From an uncultured Clostridium sp. (lineage in GTDB: Bacteria; Bacillota; Clostridia; Lachnospirales; Lachnospiraceae): a DNA stretch of 64,000 nt. The notes under the pieces are model-generated. The model did no database searches and was not told the origin of the DNA. It saw nothing but the letters and a program-made list of their open reading frames with translations. The translations under genes were made by a program, and so were the position numbers. The DNA lies in NCBI GenBank assembly GCA_900542035.1, contig UQMJ01000007.1:1-64000 (forward strand). Direction: 5' to 3'. This document shows positions 24,232-31,673 of this stretch, one piece after another. Each line of letters opens with the position of its first letter. The first letter of the stretch is position 1.

Positions 24232-24972
24232 ATGAGTGAATACAAAGTCGAAGTACATAATTTGACTAAAAATTTTGGAAGTCTGAAAGTTCTTAATGAT
24301 ATTTCTTTTAATGTAAAAAAAGGAGAATTCGTTTGCATAGTAGGTCCAACTGGTTGCGGAAAAACTACATTTTTAAACTTGCTTACCAGGATATATATGC
24401 CGACAAAAGGAGACCTTTTAATTGATGGAGAGAGTGCAGATCCGAAGAAACACAATTTAGCATTTGTATTTCAGGAGCCATCATCACTTCCATGGAAAAC
24501 GGTAGAGCAGAATTTGCGCTTTGGATTAGAGCTAAAAAAACTTCCAGAGAAGGAAATTAATGAGAGAGTAGAAAATATCATAAAATTGATGGGGTTGGAG
24601 CAGTTTAGAAATGCATATCCTCACCAGTTATCTGTCTCAACAGAACAAAGAATTATTATTGGCCGCGCGTTCGCAATGAATCCAGATTTGCTGTTGATGG
24701 ACGAGCCTTATGGACAGATGGACATTAAATTACGTTTCTATTTGGAGGATGAAGTTTTACGCTTGTGGAAGGAGACCGGCGCTACAGTCCTATTTATTAC
24801 ACATAACATTGAAGAGGCAGTATATCTTGCAGAACGAGTATTAATTCTTTCTAATAAGCCTACAACGATTAAAGAAGATTTAAAAATCGATCTTCCCAGA
24901 CCACGAGACGTAACTTCTCCGGAATTTATTAAGATTAGGCAGTATATTACGGATCAAATCAAATGGTGGTAG
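24232..24972 (+). CDS. ABC importer ATPase 2 (SsuB/TauB family; degenerate signature)
   Basis: A 246-residue nucleotide-binding subunit. Walker A GPTGCGKT (38-45), Q-loop VFQEPSSLPW, Walker B LLLMDEP and the switch His191 (ITHNIEEA) are intact. The signature, normally LSGGM, reads LSVST (133-137). It therefore supplies a good nucleotide site but a poor signature to its partner. ATG 24232 is seven bases from AGGAGG; the GTG at 24226 is too close. It is the last gene of the operon; a terminator follows. Confidence 0.88.
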   Translation: MSEYKVEVHNLTKNFGSLKVLNDISFNVKKGEFVCIVGPTGCGKTTFLNLLTRIYMPTKGDLLIDGESADPKKHNLAFVFQEPSSLPWKTVEQNLRFGLELKKLPEKEINERVENIIKLMGLEQFRNAYPHQLSVSTEQRIIIGRAFAMNPDLLLMDEPYGQMDIKLRFYLEDEVLRLWKETGATVLFITHNIEEAVYLAERVLILSNKPTTIKEDLKIDLPRPRDVTSPEFIKIRQYITDQIKWW

Positions 24973-24991
24973 AAATTTAACAATCAATCAG

Positions 24992-25028
24992 TAGGAGCAG
25001 GGAGGCGTATCCCCCTGTTCCTATTTTT
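24992..25028 (+). terminator. Intrinsic terminator of the ABC operon
   Basis: TAGGAGCAGGGAGG pairs with CCCCCTGTTCCTA, followed by TTTTTA. Confidence 0.85.
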
Positions 25029-25208
25029 ATTTTCTGTAAAATAAATACGAGCAGAAAGAATATGCAGGAATGATGAGAGCTTGCAGGAGACTGACGATTA
25101 TGTTCCTCTTATCTTCGTATGATGACCAGATACAGGATTGTATAAGACAAATGCAGCTGTTTTTGCTATAGTAAGCATAGAAAATAATGACAGACAAGGG
25201 AGGCAGAG

Positions 25209-25676
25209 ATGAAACTGATATGGGAGCAGGCGGATATTGATGTTCCGGAACTTATCGTTCGGGGGCGACTGGAAGACAAAAAGACAGCAGAACTGATACA
25301 AACGCTTCAAGGACTAGTGGAGACAGAAAGAAATGTGAAAAAGAGAATCTTTCTTTATAAAGAAGGCAGGGAGTTTCTTTGCGAAACTGCTGAAATTCAA
25401 TATTTTGAGAGCAGAGGAGGAAAGATTTTTGGAGAAGTAAGAGGAAACGGGGCATTAGAAGCAAAGTATAAGCTGTATGAGCTGGCAAGTATGCTGTCGA
25501 AGCAGGGGTTTGTTCAAATTAATAAAGGAACATTGGTTAATATACGGTTTGTAGCGGCAGTTGAGGCCGGATTCAGCGGTAATTATACAGCGTTTTTAAA
25601 AGACGGAAAGGGCCGGCTGGAAATTTCCAGATCGTATATGAAGGAATTTCGGAAATATGTAATGGAGGAAAAATAG
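25209..25676 (+). CDS. LytTR-domain transcription regulator (stand-alone)
   Basis: A 155-residue DNA-binding protein. The N-terminal 45 residues are an unassigned alpha/beta segment without a receiver domain. The LytTR domain (about 48-150) shows EIQYFESRGGKIFGEV, MLSKQGFVQINKGTLVNI and YTAFLKDGKGRLEISRSYMKEFR, the pattern of this beta-sheet DNA binder. The DUF3021 membrane gene begins one base after its stop. Such LytTR plus membrane-protein pairs (LytTR regulatory systems) are autoregulated in streptococci, with the membrane protein as inhibitor. A TGCTATAGT extended -10 at 25164-25172 is a possible promoter. Confidence 0.88.
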   Translation: MKLIWEQADIDVPELIVRGRLEDKKTAELIQTLQGLVETERNVKKRIFLYKEGREFLCETAEIQYFESRGGKIFGEVRGNGALEAKYKLYELASMLSKQGFVQINKGTLVNIRFVAAVEAGFSGNYTAFLKDGKGRLEISRSYMKEFRKYVMEEK

Positions 25677-25677
25677 T

Positions 25678-26064
25678 ATGATTCGGAAAGCAATAGGATA
25701 TATGTTTACTGGAATAGGAATTGGTGCTGTAATATCAACAGCGTGTATGTGGCTGAATGGACAGACAGAAAATACGTTGATGGAAACGACAGGCTGGCTG
25801 GCAGCATCGGCAGTATATGGGCTTTTCGCGTTGATTATGGATTGGAAAAGGCCAGCCTTCTGGGGGCGTCTGCTGATTCATGGAAGCCTTTGCTGGGTGG
25901 TAACGCTCATTACTTCAAGGCTATTGTATCGGGCTGAGATAGGTGTCCTTGTCAGAGAGACGCTTCCAAGATTTGTAATTGTATATGCTGTAGTCTGGTT
26001 TATTATTATTTTATGGGAAAGAAGAACAGTGAAGCAATTAAATAAAAGGTTACGTGAGGAATAG
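25678..26064 (+). CDS. DUF3021 membrane protein, probable LytTR partner
   Basis: A 128-residue protein with four predicted membrane helices (about 6-26, 38-56, 63-82, 93-112) and a basic C-terminal tail, the DUF3021 layout. It starts one base after the LytTR gene, so the two are translationally linked. By analogy with LytTR regulatory systems it would sequester or inhibit the regulator at the membrane; this is inferred, and the signal it senses is unknown. Confidence 0.82.
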   Translation: MIRKAIGYMFTGIGIGAVISTACMWLNGQTENTLMETTGWLAASAVYGLFALIMDWKRPAFWGRLLIHGSLCWVVTLITSRLLYRAEIGVLVRETLPRFVIVYAVVWFIIILWERRTVKQLNKRLREE

Positions 26065-26095
26065 GGAGGCTTAGGCCTCCCCGTTTCTATTTTTC
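26064..26095 (+). terminator. Intrinsic terminator after the LytTR/DUF3021 pair
   Basis: GGGAGGC pairs with GCCTCCC around TTAG, with a T-rich run nearby (TTTCTATTTTT). It overlaps the DUF3021 stop codon. Confidence 0.7.
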
Positions 26096-26136
26096 GCTCC
26101 TCATGCATATATTGTAAGAGCAGGAAGGAGCGGGAA

Positions 26137-26838
26137 ATGGGAAAGAAAATTGGACAGTTATTGCTGGTGGCTGGGATAGATTTGGCATTGCTGTTGATTT
26201 TGGTGTATGGAACTTTAGGCAGGGGATTTGCTGAAACGGTCGAAACCGGTCTTACGGGAACGGTTTCAGAAACGAGAATGGAAGAAAAAGTAGTGGCGCT
26301 GACGTTTGATGACGGGCCTCATTCTGTTTATACGAAAAAGCTGCTGGAAGGGTTGAAAAAGCGCGGAATAAAAGTTACTTTTTTCCTCATGGGTTCTAAT
26401 ATAGAGGGAAATGAGGAATTAGTCCGGCAGATGAAACAGGATGGCCATTTGATTGGCAATCATGGCTACCGTCATGTCCAGATGACAGAAGAAGGCGCAG
26501 AAAAGGTCAGGGAATCTGTAGAGAAAACAGGAAAAATAATTGAAGAAATAATCGGAGAAGAACCAGAATATCTGCGTCCGCCCTATGGAGACTGGAATGA
26601 AGAACTGGCAGAAAAAATGGATTTAACGCCAGTATTCTGGTCTGTGGACAGCCTGGACTGGAAGTATCAGAACACGCCGAAAATTACCAGCAGGGTATTA
26701 AAAGATGTAGAAGACGGCGACATTATTTTGATGCACGATATTTTTCCTACATCCGTAGAATCTGCGTTGGAAATCGTTGACACTCTGCAGGAGCAGGGAT
26801 ATACTTTTGTTACGGCAGATGAACTGATTATTGATTGA
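26137..26838 (+). CDS. NodB-type polysaccharide deacetylase
   Basis: A 233-residue carbohydrate esterase family 4 enzyme with an N-terminal membrane anchor or uncleaved signal (about 6-27). The five motifs are TFDDGPH (about 56-62), HGYRH (zinc His pair), RPPYGDWN, FWSVDSLDW and LMHDIF. It would remove N-acetyl groups from peptidoglycan or another amino-sugar polymer outside the cell. The rarA gene begins 14 bases after it. Confidence 0.9.
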   Translation: MGKKIGQLLLVAGIDLALLLILVYGTLGRGFAETVETGLTGTVSETRMEEKVVALTFDDGPHSVYTKKLLEGLKKRGIKVTFFLMGSNIEGNEELVRQMKQDGHLIGNHGYRHVQMTEEGAEKVRESVEKTGKIIEEIIGEEPEYLRPPYGDWNEELAEKMDLTPVFWSVDSLDWKYQNTPKITSRVLKDVEDGDIILMHDIFPTSVESALEIVDTLQEQGYTFVTADELIID

Positions 26839-26852
26839 CGAAGGAACGAATT

Positions 26853-28169
26853 ATGGATTTATTTGATTATATGAGAGAGACAGCGAAAGAGACGGAGTCT
26901 CCGCTGGCATCCCGTCTGCGCCCGAGGACGCTGGAGGAGGTAGTAGGCCAGCAGCACATTATCGGGAAAGACAAATTGTTATACCGCGCAATTAAAGCAG
27001 ATAAGATAGGGTCGATTATTTTTTACGGCCCGCCTGGAACGGGAAAAACGACATTGGCCAAAGTCATTGCAGGGACAACCAGCGCAGAATTCAAACAGAT
27101 TAATGCGACGGTAGCCGGCAAAAAAGATATGGAAGATGTAGTAAAAGAGGCGAAGGATTTATTGGGAATGTATGGCAGGAAAACAATCCTGTTTGTGGAT
27201 GAGATCCATCGCTTCAATAAAAGCCAGCAGGACTATCTCCTGCCATTTGTGGAAGACGGCACATTGACTCTGATTGGCGCCACGACAGAAAATCCTTATT
27301 TTGAAGTGAACGGAGCGCTTTTGTCCAGATCCCGTATTTTTGAGTTGAAGCCGCTGGAAAAAGAGGACATTAAGGAACTTTTAAAGCGGGCTGTTACGGA
27401 TGAAGAGCGGGGGATGGGCACGTACCGCGCCAGGATAGAGGGCGACGCCATGGAGTTTCTGGCAGATGTGGCAAATGGAGATGCCAGGGCAGCATTAAAT
27501 GCCATCGAGCTGGGGATTATGACGACAGAGCGGAGCGCTGACGGCATAATCCATATTGATTTGCCGACAGCCCAGGAATGTATCCAGAAACGGGCGGTCC
27601 GGTATGATAAAAGCGGGGACAGCCATTATGATACGGTGTCAGCATTTATTAAAAGCATGAGAGGTTCGGATCCAGACGCAGCAGTTTATTACCTGGCACG
27701 AATGCTGTATGCAGGCGAGGATATTAAGTTCATTTCCAGACGGATTATGATTTGCGCGGCTGAGGATGTGGGAAATGCGGATCCCCAGGCCCTTACGGTG
27801 GCAGTCAGCGCCGCTCAGGCAGTGGAGCGGATTGGGATGCCGGAGGCGCAGATTATTTTGTCACAGGCAGTAACCTATGTAGCTTCCGCGCCTAAAAGCA
27901 ACGCGGCATATATGGCGGTTTCCAAAGCAATGGAAACAGTAAAAGAAACCCGTACCATGCCAGTTCCCGTACATTTACAGGACAAGCATTATAAAGGGGC
28001 CGAAAAATTGGGACATGGACAAGGCTACTTATATGCCCATGATTATCCCAACCATTATGTAAAACAGCAGTATCTGCCGGACGGACTGGAAGACAGCCGG
28101 TTTTATGAGCCGACAGAAAATGGCTATGAAAAGCAGATAAAAGAACATCTGGAGTTTTTGAAAAAGTGA
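26853..28169 (+). CDS. rarA: Replication-associated recombination ATPase RarA
   Basis: A 438-residue AAA+ ATPase related to clamp loaders, acting at stalled replication forks. Walker A is FYGPPGTGKTTLA (about 58-66), Walker B is ILFVDEIHRF, sensor 1 is LIGATTENP and sensor 2 lies in GDARAALNAIE. The RarA C-terminal tetramerisation region (SDPDAAVYYLARML...VYVASAPKSN) completes it. The start ATG at 26853 follows GAAGGAA. Members are also called MgsA or YcaJ. Confidence 0.93.
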   Translation: MDLFDYMRETAKETESPLASRLRPRTLEEVVGQQHIIGKDKLLYRAIKADKIGSIIFYGPPGTGKTTLAKVIAGTTSAEFKQINATVAGKKDMEDVVKEAKDLLGMYGRKTILFVDEIHRFNKSQQDYLLPFVEDGTLTLIGATTENPYFEVNGALLSRSRIFELKPLEKEDIKELLKRAVTDEERGMGTYRARIEGDAMEFLADVANGDARAALNAIELGIMTTERSADGIIHIDLPTAQECIQKRAVRYDKSGDSHYDTVSAFIKSMRGSDPDAAVYYLARMLYAGEDIKFISRRIMICAAEDVGNADPQALTVAVSAAQAVERIGMPEAQIILSQAVTYVASAPKSNAAYMAVSKAMETVKETRTMPVPVHLQDKHYKGAEKLGHGQGYLYAHDYPNHYVKQQYLPDGLEDSRFYEPTENGYEKQIKEHLEFLKK

Positions 28170-28210
28170 CTTTAAACCTAGACTTAAATGGAAGGAAAAA
28201 TTAATTATAT

Positions 28211-29887
28211 ATGAATCAGTCAGATTTCCCGAGAAAATCGTCCTATAAGGGACCAAGAAACAAACGGTTAGCCCAGCAGAAAAAGCGAAAAAAGCAAAAA
28301 ATAATGTTTGCCAGCGTCGGTGCGGCGGCAGTTGTTGCGCTGACAGCAGCTGTAATTTTCTGGCCGGAAAAAGAAAATAAAGAAGCAGAAGCGTTCGTTA
28401 CAGAAGCGCAAAGTACAGAAGCGCCGCTTCGCGATCCGGTTACGGTAGACGGTATTTCACTGGAAGGAATGAGCAGGGAAGAAGCAAAGAAAATATTAAT
28501 GGAAAAATACCCCTGGAATCTTCAGGTTGCCAGAGAAGGAAAAGACGGAAAAGAGACGTTGACGATTGCGAATATGGTGGAACCAGAAATTGATAAGCTT
28601 CTGGACGAGATTTTTACATCAAAAGAAGGCGGAGATTATATTCTGGAAATCAATGGGGAGAAAGAGGCGATAGAAGCGGAAGCTGCTGCAGTAGCAAGAG
28701 CCTGGGATGTGAAACCGCAAAATACAAAGCTGGATCATTTTGATAACCATACCGGAAAATTTGTATTTACAGAAGGCAAATCCGGAAAAATTGTAGACCA
28801 GGAAAAGCTGGCTGCAGAGATCGAAGCTGTGATTGCCAGCGGCAATTACAGACAGACAATCGATGCCCCATTTTTGGAGATAGCACCGGAAGATTCGGAC
28901 AAGGTAAAATCACAGTACCAGACTTTGGCTACATTTACGACAAAGACAACGAGCAATGCCAAGAGAAATACCAATGTCCGTCTGGCAGCAGAGGCATTGA
29001 ACGGAACCATTGTACAGCCAGGAGAAGAGTTTTCGTTTAATGAAGTGGTAGGTCAGAGGACAGAAGAAAAAGGCTATCAAGCAGCGGCAGCTTACAGCAG
29101 CGGCGAAGTGGTTCAGGAAATCGGAGGCGGCGTATGCCAGATTTCCAGTACCTTGTATCGGGTGGTATTTCAGTCGGGTATGGAGATTACATATCGCCGT
29201 TCCCATACATTTGAACCGAACTATGTAACTCCAGGACAGGATGCGGCAATCAGCTGGGAACAGCCGGATTTTAAGTTTATCAATCGTTCAGAGGGGCCGA
29301 TTTGTATCAGGGCTAGTTATGCAGATCAGAAAGCGACCGTTTCGATTTATGGAATTCCGGTTCTGGAAGAAGGAATTACCTGGGATCTGTATTCAGAAAA
29401 AACAGGAGAAGTGGATCCGCCGGAGCCAACCTATGTGGAAGACCAGACCTTGGATCCAGGGACAGAAAAGATAGAAAAGGCCGGTACCAACGGAACGACC
29501 TGGGTAACCTACAAAGTGGTTTATAAAGACGGAAAAGAAATCGAGCGCGTAAAAGATCATGAAAAAACGTATAAGGGCCATGCGGCAGTAATCCGCCGGA
29601 ATACCAGTGATAAAAAGCTTTCGCCGGAAGAAACAGAATCTGCGTCTGAAACTACGGTGGCACAGACAGTTGATGGTATGCCGGATGATTATGTACAGGG
29701 AGAAGGGGGAACGGTCAGTCCGGAACCATCATTAGAGGCATCCCAGGAAACGAAGGAAGAGACAAAAGAAACTTCTCTGCCTGAAAACAGCGGAACGCAG
29801 AGCGCTACCGAACCAGAAAATACAGATTCAGAAAAGACACCGGCTCCAGAGGAGACGCTTCCTACGGTGGACTCGCTGAATCCATAA
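28211..29887 (+). CDS. VanW-family protein with G5 domain, membrane anchored
   Basis: A 558-residue surface protein. A very basic N-terminus (1-30) precedes one membrane helix (about 32-52). A YoaR-like putative peptidoglycan-binding region (about 75-225) is followed by the VanW core (about 255-390: FTTKTTSNAKRNTNVRLAAEALNG, GGGVCQISSTLYR), then a G5-like module (about 395-465) and a Glu/Thr/Pro-rich tail. VanW occurs in some vancomycin-resistance loci but has no known enzymatic role; no other van genes are here, so it should not be read as a resistance determinant. It probably acts on the cell wall. Confidence 0.85.
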   Translation: MNQSDFPRKSSYKGPRNKRLAQQKKRKKQKIMFASVGAAAVVALTAAVIFWPEKENKEAEAFVTEAQSTEAPLRDPVTVDGISLEGMSREEAKKILMEKYPWNLQVAREGKDGKETLTIANMVEPEIDKLLDEIFTSKEGGDYILEINGEKEAIEAEAAAVARAWDVKPQNTKLDHFDNHTGKFVFTEGKSGKIVDQEKLAAEIEAVIASGNYRQTIDAPFLEIAPEDSDKVKSQYQTLATFTTKTTSNAKRNTNVRLAAEALNGTIVQPGEEFSFNEVVGQRTEEKGYQAAAAYSSGEVVQEIGGGVCQISSTLYRVVFQSGMEITYRRSHTFEPNYVTPGQDAAISWEQPDFKFINRSEGPICIRASYADQKATVSIYGIPVLEEGITWDLYSEKTGEVDPPEPTYVEDQTLDPGTEKIEKAGTNGTTWVTYKVVYKDGKEIERVKDHEKTYKGHAAVIRRNTSDKKLSPEETESASETTVAQTVDGMPDDYVQGEGGTVSPEPSLEASQETKEETKETSLPENSGTQSATEPENTDSEKTPAPEETLPTVDSLNP

Positions 29888-29899
29888 GGAGGAAGGAAT

Positions 29900-30874
29900 A
29901 TGGAAGAACTGCGTTGGGCAACAATAGGCTGCGGCGTGATTGCCAATCAGCTGGAGCAAGCAATGGAAAGCAAGGGGCGGAAGCTGTATTCCGTAGCAAA
30001 CCGCACTTACAAAAAGGGCGTGGAATTTGCTGAAAAATATGGGATTTCGAAAGTGTACAAACAAATTGACGATGTATTTGACGATGAGATGGTTGATGTC
30101 ATTTATATTTCCACTCCTCATAATACCCATGCAGAATATCTGCGAAAGGCATTAAAGGCAGGAAAGCACGTATTGTGCGAAAAGTCGATTACCTTGAATT
30201 CAGAAGAATTGGAAGAAGCCATGGAACTGGCCAGAGAGAACGGGGTAATTCTGGCAGAGGCAATGACAATTTACCATATGCCGGTTTACAAGAAATTAAA
30301 TGAAATTCTGGCTTCCGGAAAACTGGGAGAACTGAAGCTCATTCAGATGAATTTTGGCAGTTATAAAGAGTATGATATGAATAACCGGTTTTTCAACCGG
30401 AATCTGGCAGGCGGCGCAATGCTGGACATTGGCGTCTATGCGTTGTCCTTTATCCGGTGGTTTATGAGTTCGAAGCCCGATCAGATTTTGTCTCAGGTAA
30501 AATTTGCTCCCACAGGAGTAGACGAGCAGGCAGGGATTTTGCTGAAGAATAGAGAAGGGGAAATGGCGACAGTGCTCTTGTCTCTTCATGCCAAGCAGCC
30601 AAAACGGGGAATGGTGTCATTCGACCGAGGATACCTGGAAATTATGGAATATCCGCGGGGCGAACAGGCTGTGATTACTTATACAGATACCGGAGAAAAA
30701 GAAGTGATTGCTGCAGGCGATACAAAAGACGCTCTTTCTTATGAAATAGAGGATATGGAAGCGGCAATTGGCGGAAATGATTCTGTGATGCATCTGCAGT
30801 ATACAAAGGACGTTATGGATATGATGACAGAGATTCGCAGACAGTGGGGAATGAACTATCCGGAAGAAGAATAG
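29900..30874 (+). CDS. Gfo/Idh/MocA-family oxidoreductase
   Basis: A 324-residue NAD(P)-dependent sugar or cyclitol oxidoreductase. The Rossmann start is LRWATIGCGVIANQL (about 4-16); the family motif HVLCEKS (EKP-type, catalytic Lys about 94) and GGAMLDIGVYAL follow in the C-terminal alpha/beta domain. The substrate cannot be read from the sequence. It begins 12 bases after the VanW gene and may share its transcript. Confidence 0.87.
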   Translation: MEELRWATIGCGVIANQLEQAMESKGRKLYSVANRTYKKGVEFAEKYGISKVYKQIDDVFDDEMVDVIYISTPHNTHAEYLRKALKAGKHVLCEKSITLNSEELEEAMELARENGVILAEAMTIYHMPVYKKLNEILASGKLGELKLIQMNFGSYKEYDMNNRFFNRNLAGGAMLDIGVYALSFIRWFMSSKPDQILSQVKFAPTGVDEQAGILLKNREGEMATVLLSLHAKQPKRGMVSFDRGYLEIMEYPRGEQAVITYTDTGEKEVIAAGDTKDALSYEIEDMEAAIGGNDSVMHLQYTKDVMDMMTEIRRQWGMNYPEEE

Positions 30875-30902
30875 GAAAGTTCCAGAACGTATAAACTTTT
30901 TC

Positions 30903-30931
30903 TTGATTTTAGATTTTGTGTGTGCTATACT
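30903..30931 (+). promoter_or_regulatory. queT promoter
   Basis: TTGATT (30903-30908) and TATACT (30926-30931) are 17 bases apart, with the extended -10 TGCTATACT. The predicted start is near 30938, giving a 119-base leader. Confidence 0.75.
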
Positions 30932-30937
30932 TACCCC

Positions 30938-31056
30938 CGTTGTAAAGCCTGCAAAAACAAGGTCTTATCGGGCTTTCCGCCGATTTCCGGCGTAAAATGA
31001 ATCGAGTGTTCGCGACCTTCCACTCGTAAAACAAAACTAAAGGAGAAAAGTGAATC
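30938..31056 (+). promoter_or_regulatory. Structured queT leader, candidate preQ1-type riboswitch
   Basis: Pairings seen: AAAGCC (30944-30949) with GGCTTT (30971-30976); AAGGTC in that loop (30959-30964) with GACCTT (31014-31019); hairpin CGCCG-ATTTC-CGGCG (30978-30992); hairpin CGAGTG (31003-31008) with CACTCG (31021-31026), whose loop contains GACCTT. Together they form a loop-loop pseudoknot before the AAAGGAG ribosome site of a queuosine-precursor transporter. preQ1 riboswitches are pseudoknots found in front of queT genes; the class was not resolved by eye. Confidence 0.55.
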
Positions 31057-31557
31057 ATGAAAACAAACAACAAAACCGTGTACTTTATGACCTACGGAGC
31101 TATGATTGCGGCTATTTATGTGGCATTGACCATGCTCTTTGCCCCAATTAGTTTTGGGCCGGTTCAGTTCCGCATTTCAGAAGCATTGTGTATTCTGCCG
31201 TTCTTTACTCCGGCTGCAGTGCCTGGACTGGCGATAGGATGCCTTCTGTCAAATATTTTTTGCGGAGCTATGATGCCGGATGTTATTTTCGGTACGCTGG
31301 CGACTCTGATTGGAGCGGTAGGATCCTACGCTTTAAGAAAAAACAAATGGCTGGTATGCATTCCGCCGATTGCAGCCAATGCTCTGATTATCCCATTTGT
31401 TCTCCGCTTTGCTTATGGGGCAGAGGATTTGATTCCTTATATGATGCTTACCGTGGGAATTGGAGAAGTTCTGGCAGTTGGATTTTTAGGAAATGCATTA
31501 ATGCTTGCATTAGATAAGTATAAAGGTTTGATTTTTAAGAATGCAGCGATTCGGTAA
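31057..31557 (+). CDS. queT: QueT-family queuosine-precursor ECF transporter S component
   Basis: A 166-residue membrane protein with about five or six helices. It starts YFMTYGAMIAAIYVALTMLFAPISFGPVQFRISEAL; this block with the RISEAL motif is typical of the QueT (COG4708) substrate-binding subunits of ECF transporters, which import preQ1 or related queuine precursors. The energising EcfA-EcfA'-EcfT module must be encoded elsewhere. The structured leader suggests control by its substrate. Confidence 0.9.
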   Translation: MKTNNKTVYFMTYGAMIAAIYVALTMLFAPISFGPVQFRISEALCILPFFTPAAVPGLAIGCLLSNIFCGAMMPDVIFGTLATLIGAVGSYALRKNKWLVCIPPIAANALIIPFVLRFAYGAEDLIPYMMLTVGIGEVLAVGFLGNALMLALDKYKGLIFKNAAIR

Positions 31558-31590
31558 GAAATAGCTGGGACTCTGAAAGCTGAATATGAT

Positions 31591-31646
31591 AAAAACTCCG
31601 GCAGAAGACAGGAATGAAATGGATTCCTCTTCTGCCGGAGTTTTTT
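31591..31646 (+). terminator. Strong terminator of queT (probably bidirectional)
   Basis: AAACTCCGGCAGAAGA pairs with TCTTCTGCCGGAGTTT, with an inner AGGAAT/ATTCCT stem, then T6. It lies between queT and the convergent methyltransferase pseudogene. Confidence 0.93.
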
Positions 31647-31673
31647 ATAGAACTATCAGGCCGGAGGCTCGCG

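Noticed and set aside
28211..29887. Vancomycin-resistance gene
   Set aside because: Only the VanW and G5 domains are present, with no vanH, vanA/B or vanX. Such proteins are widespread wall proteins without a proven resistance role.
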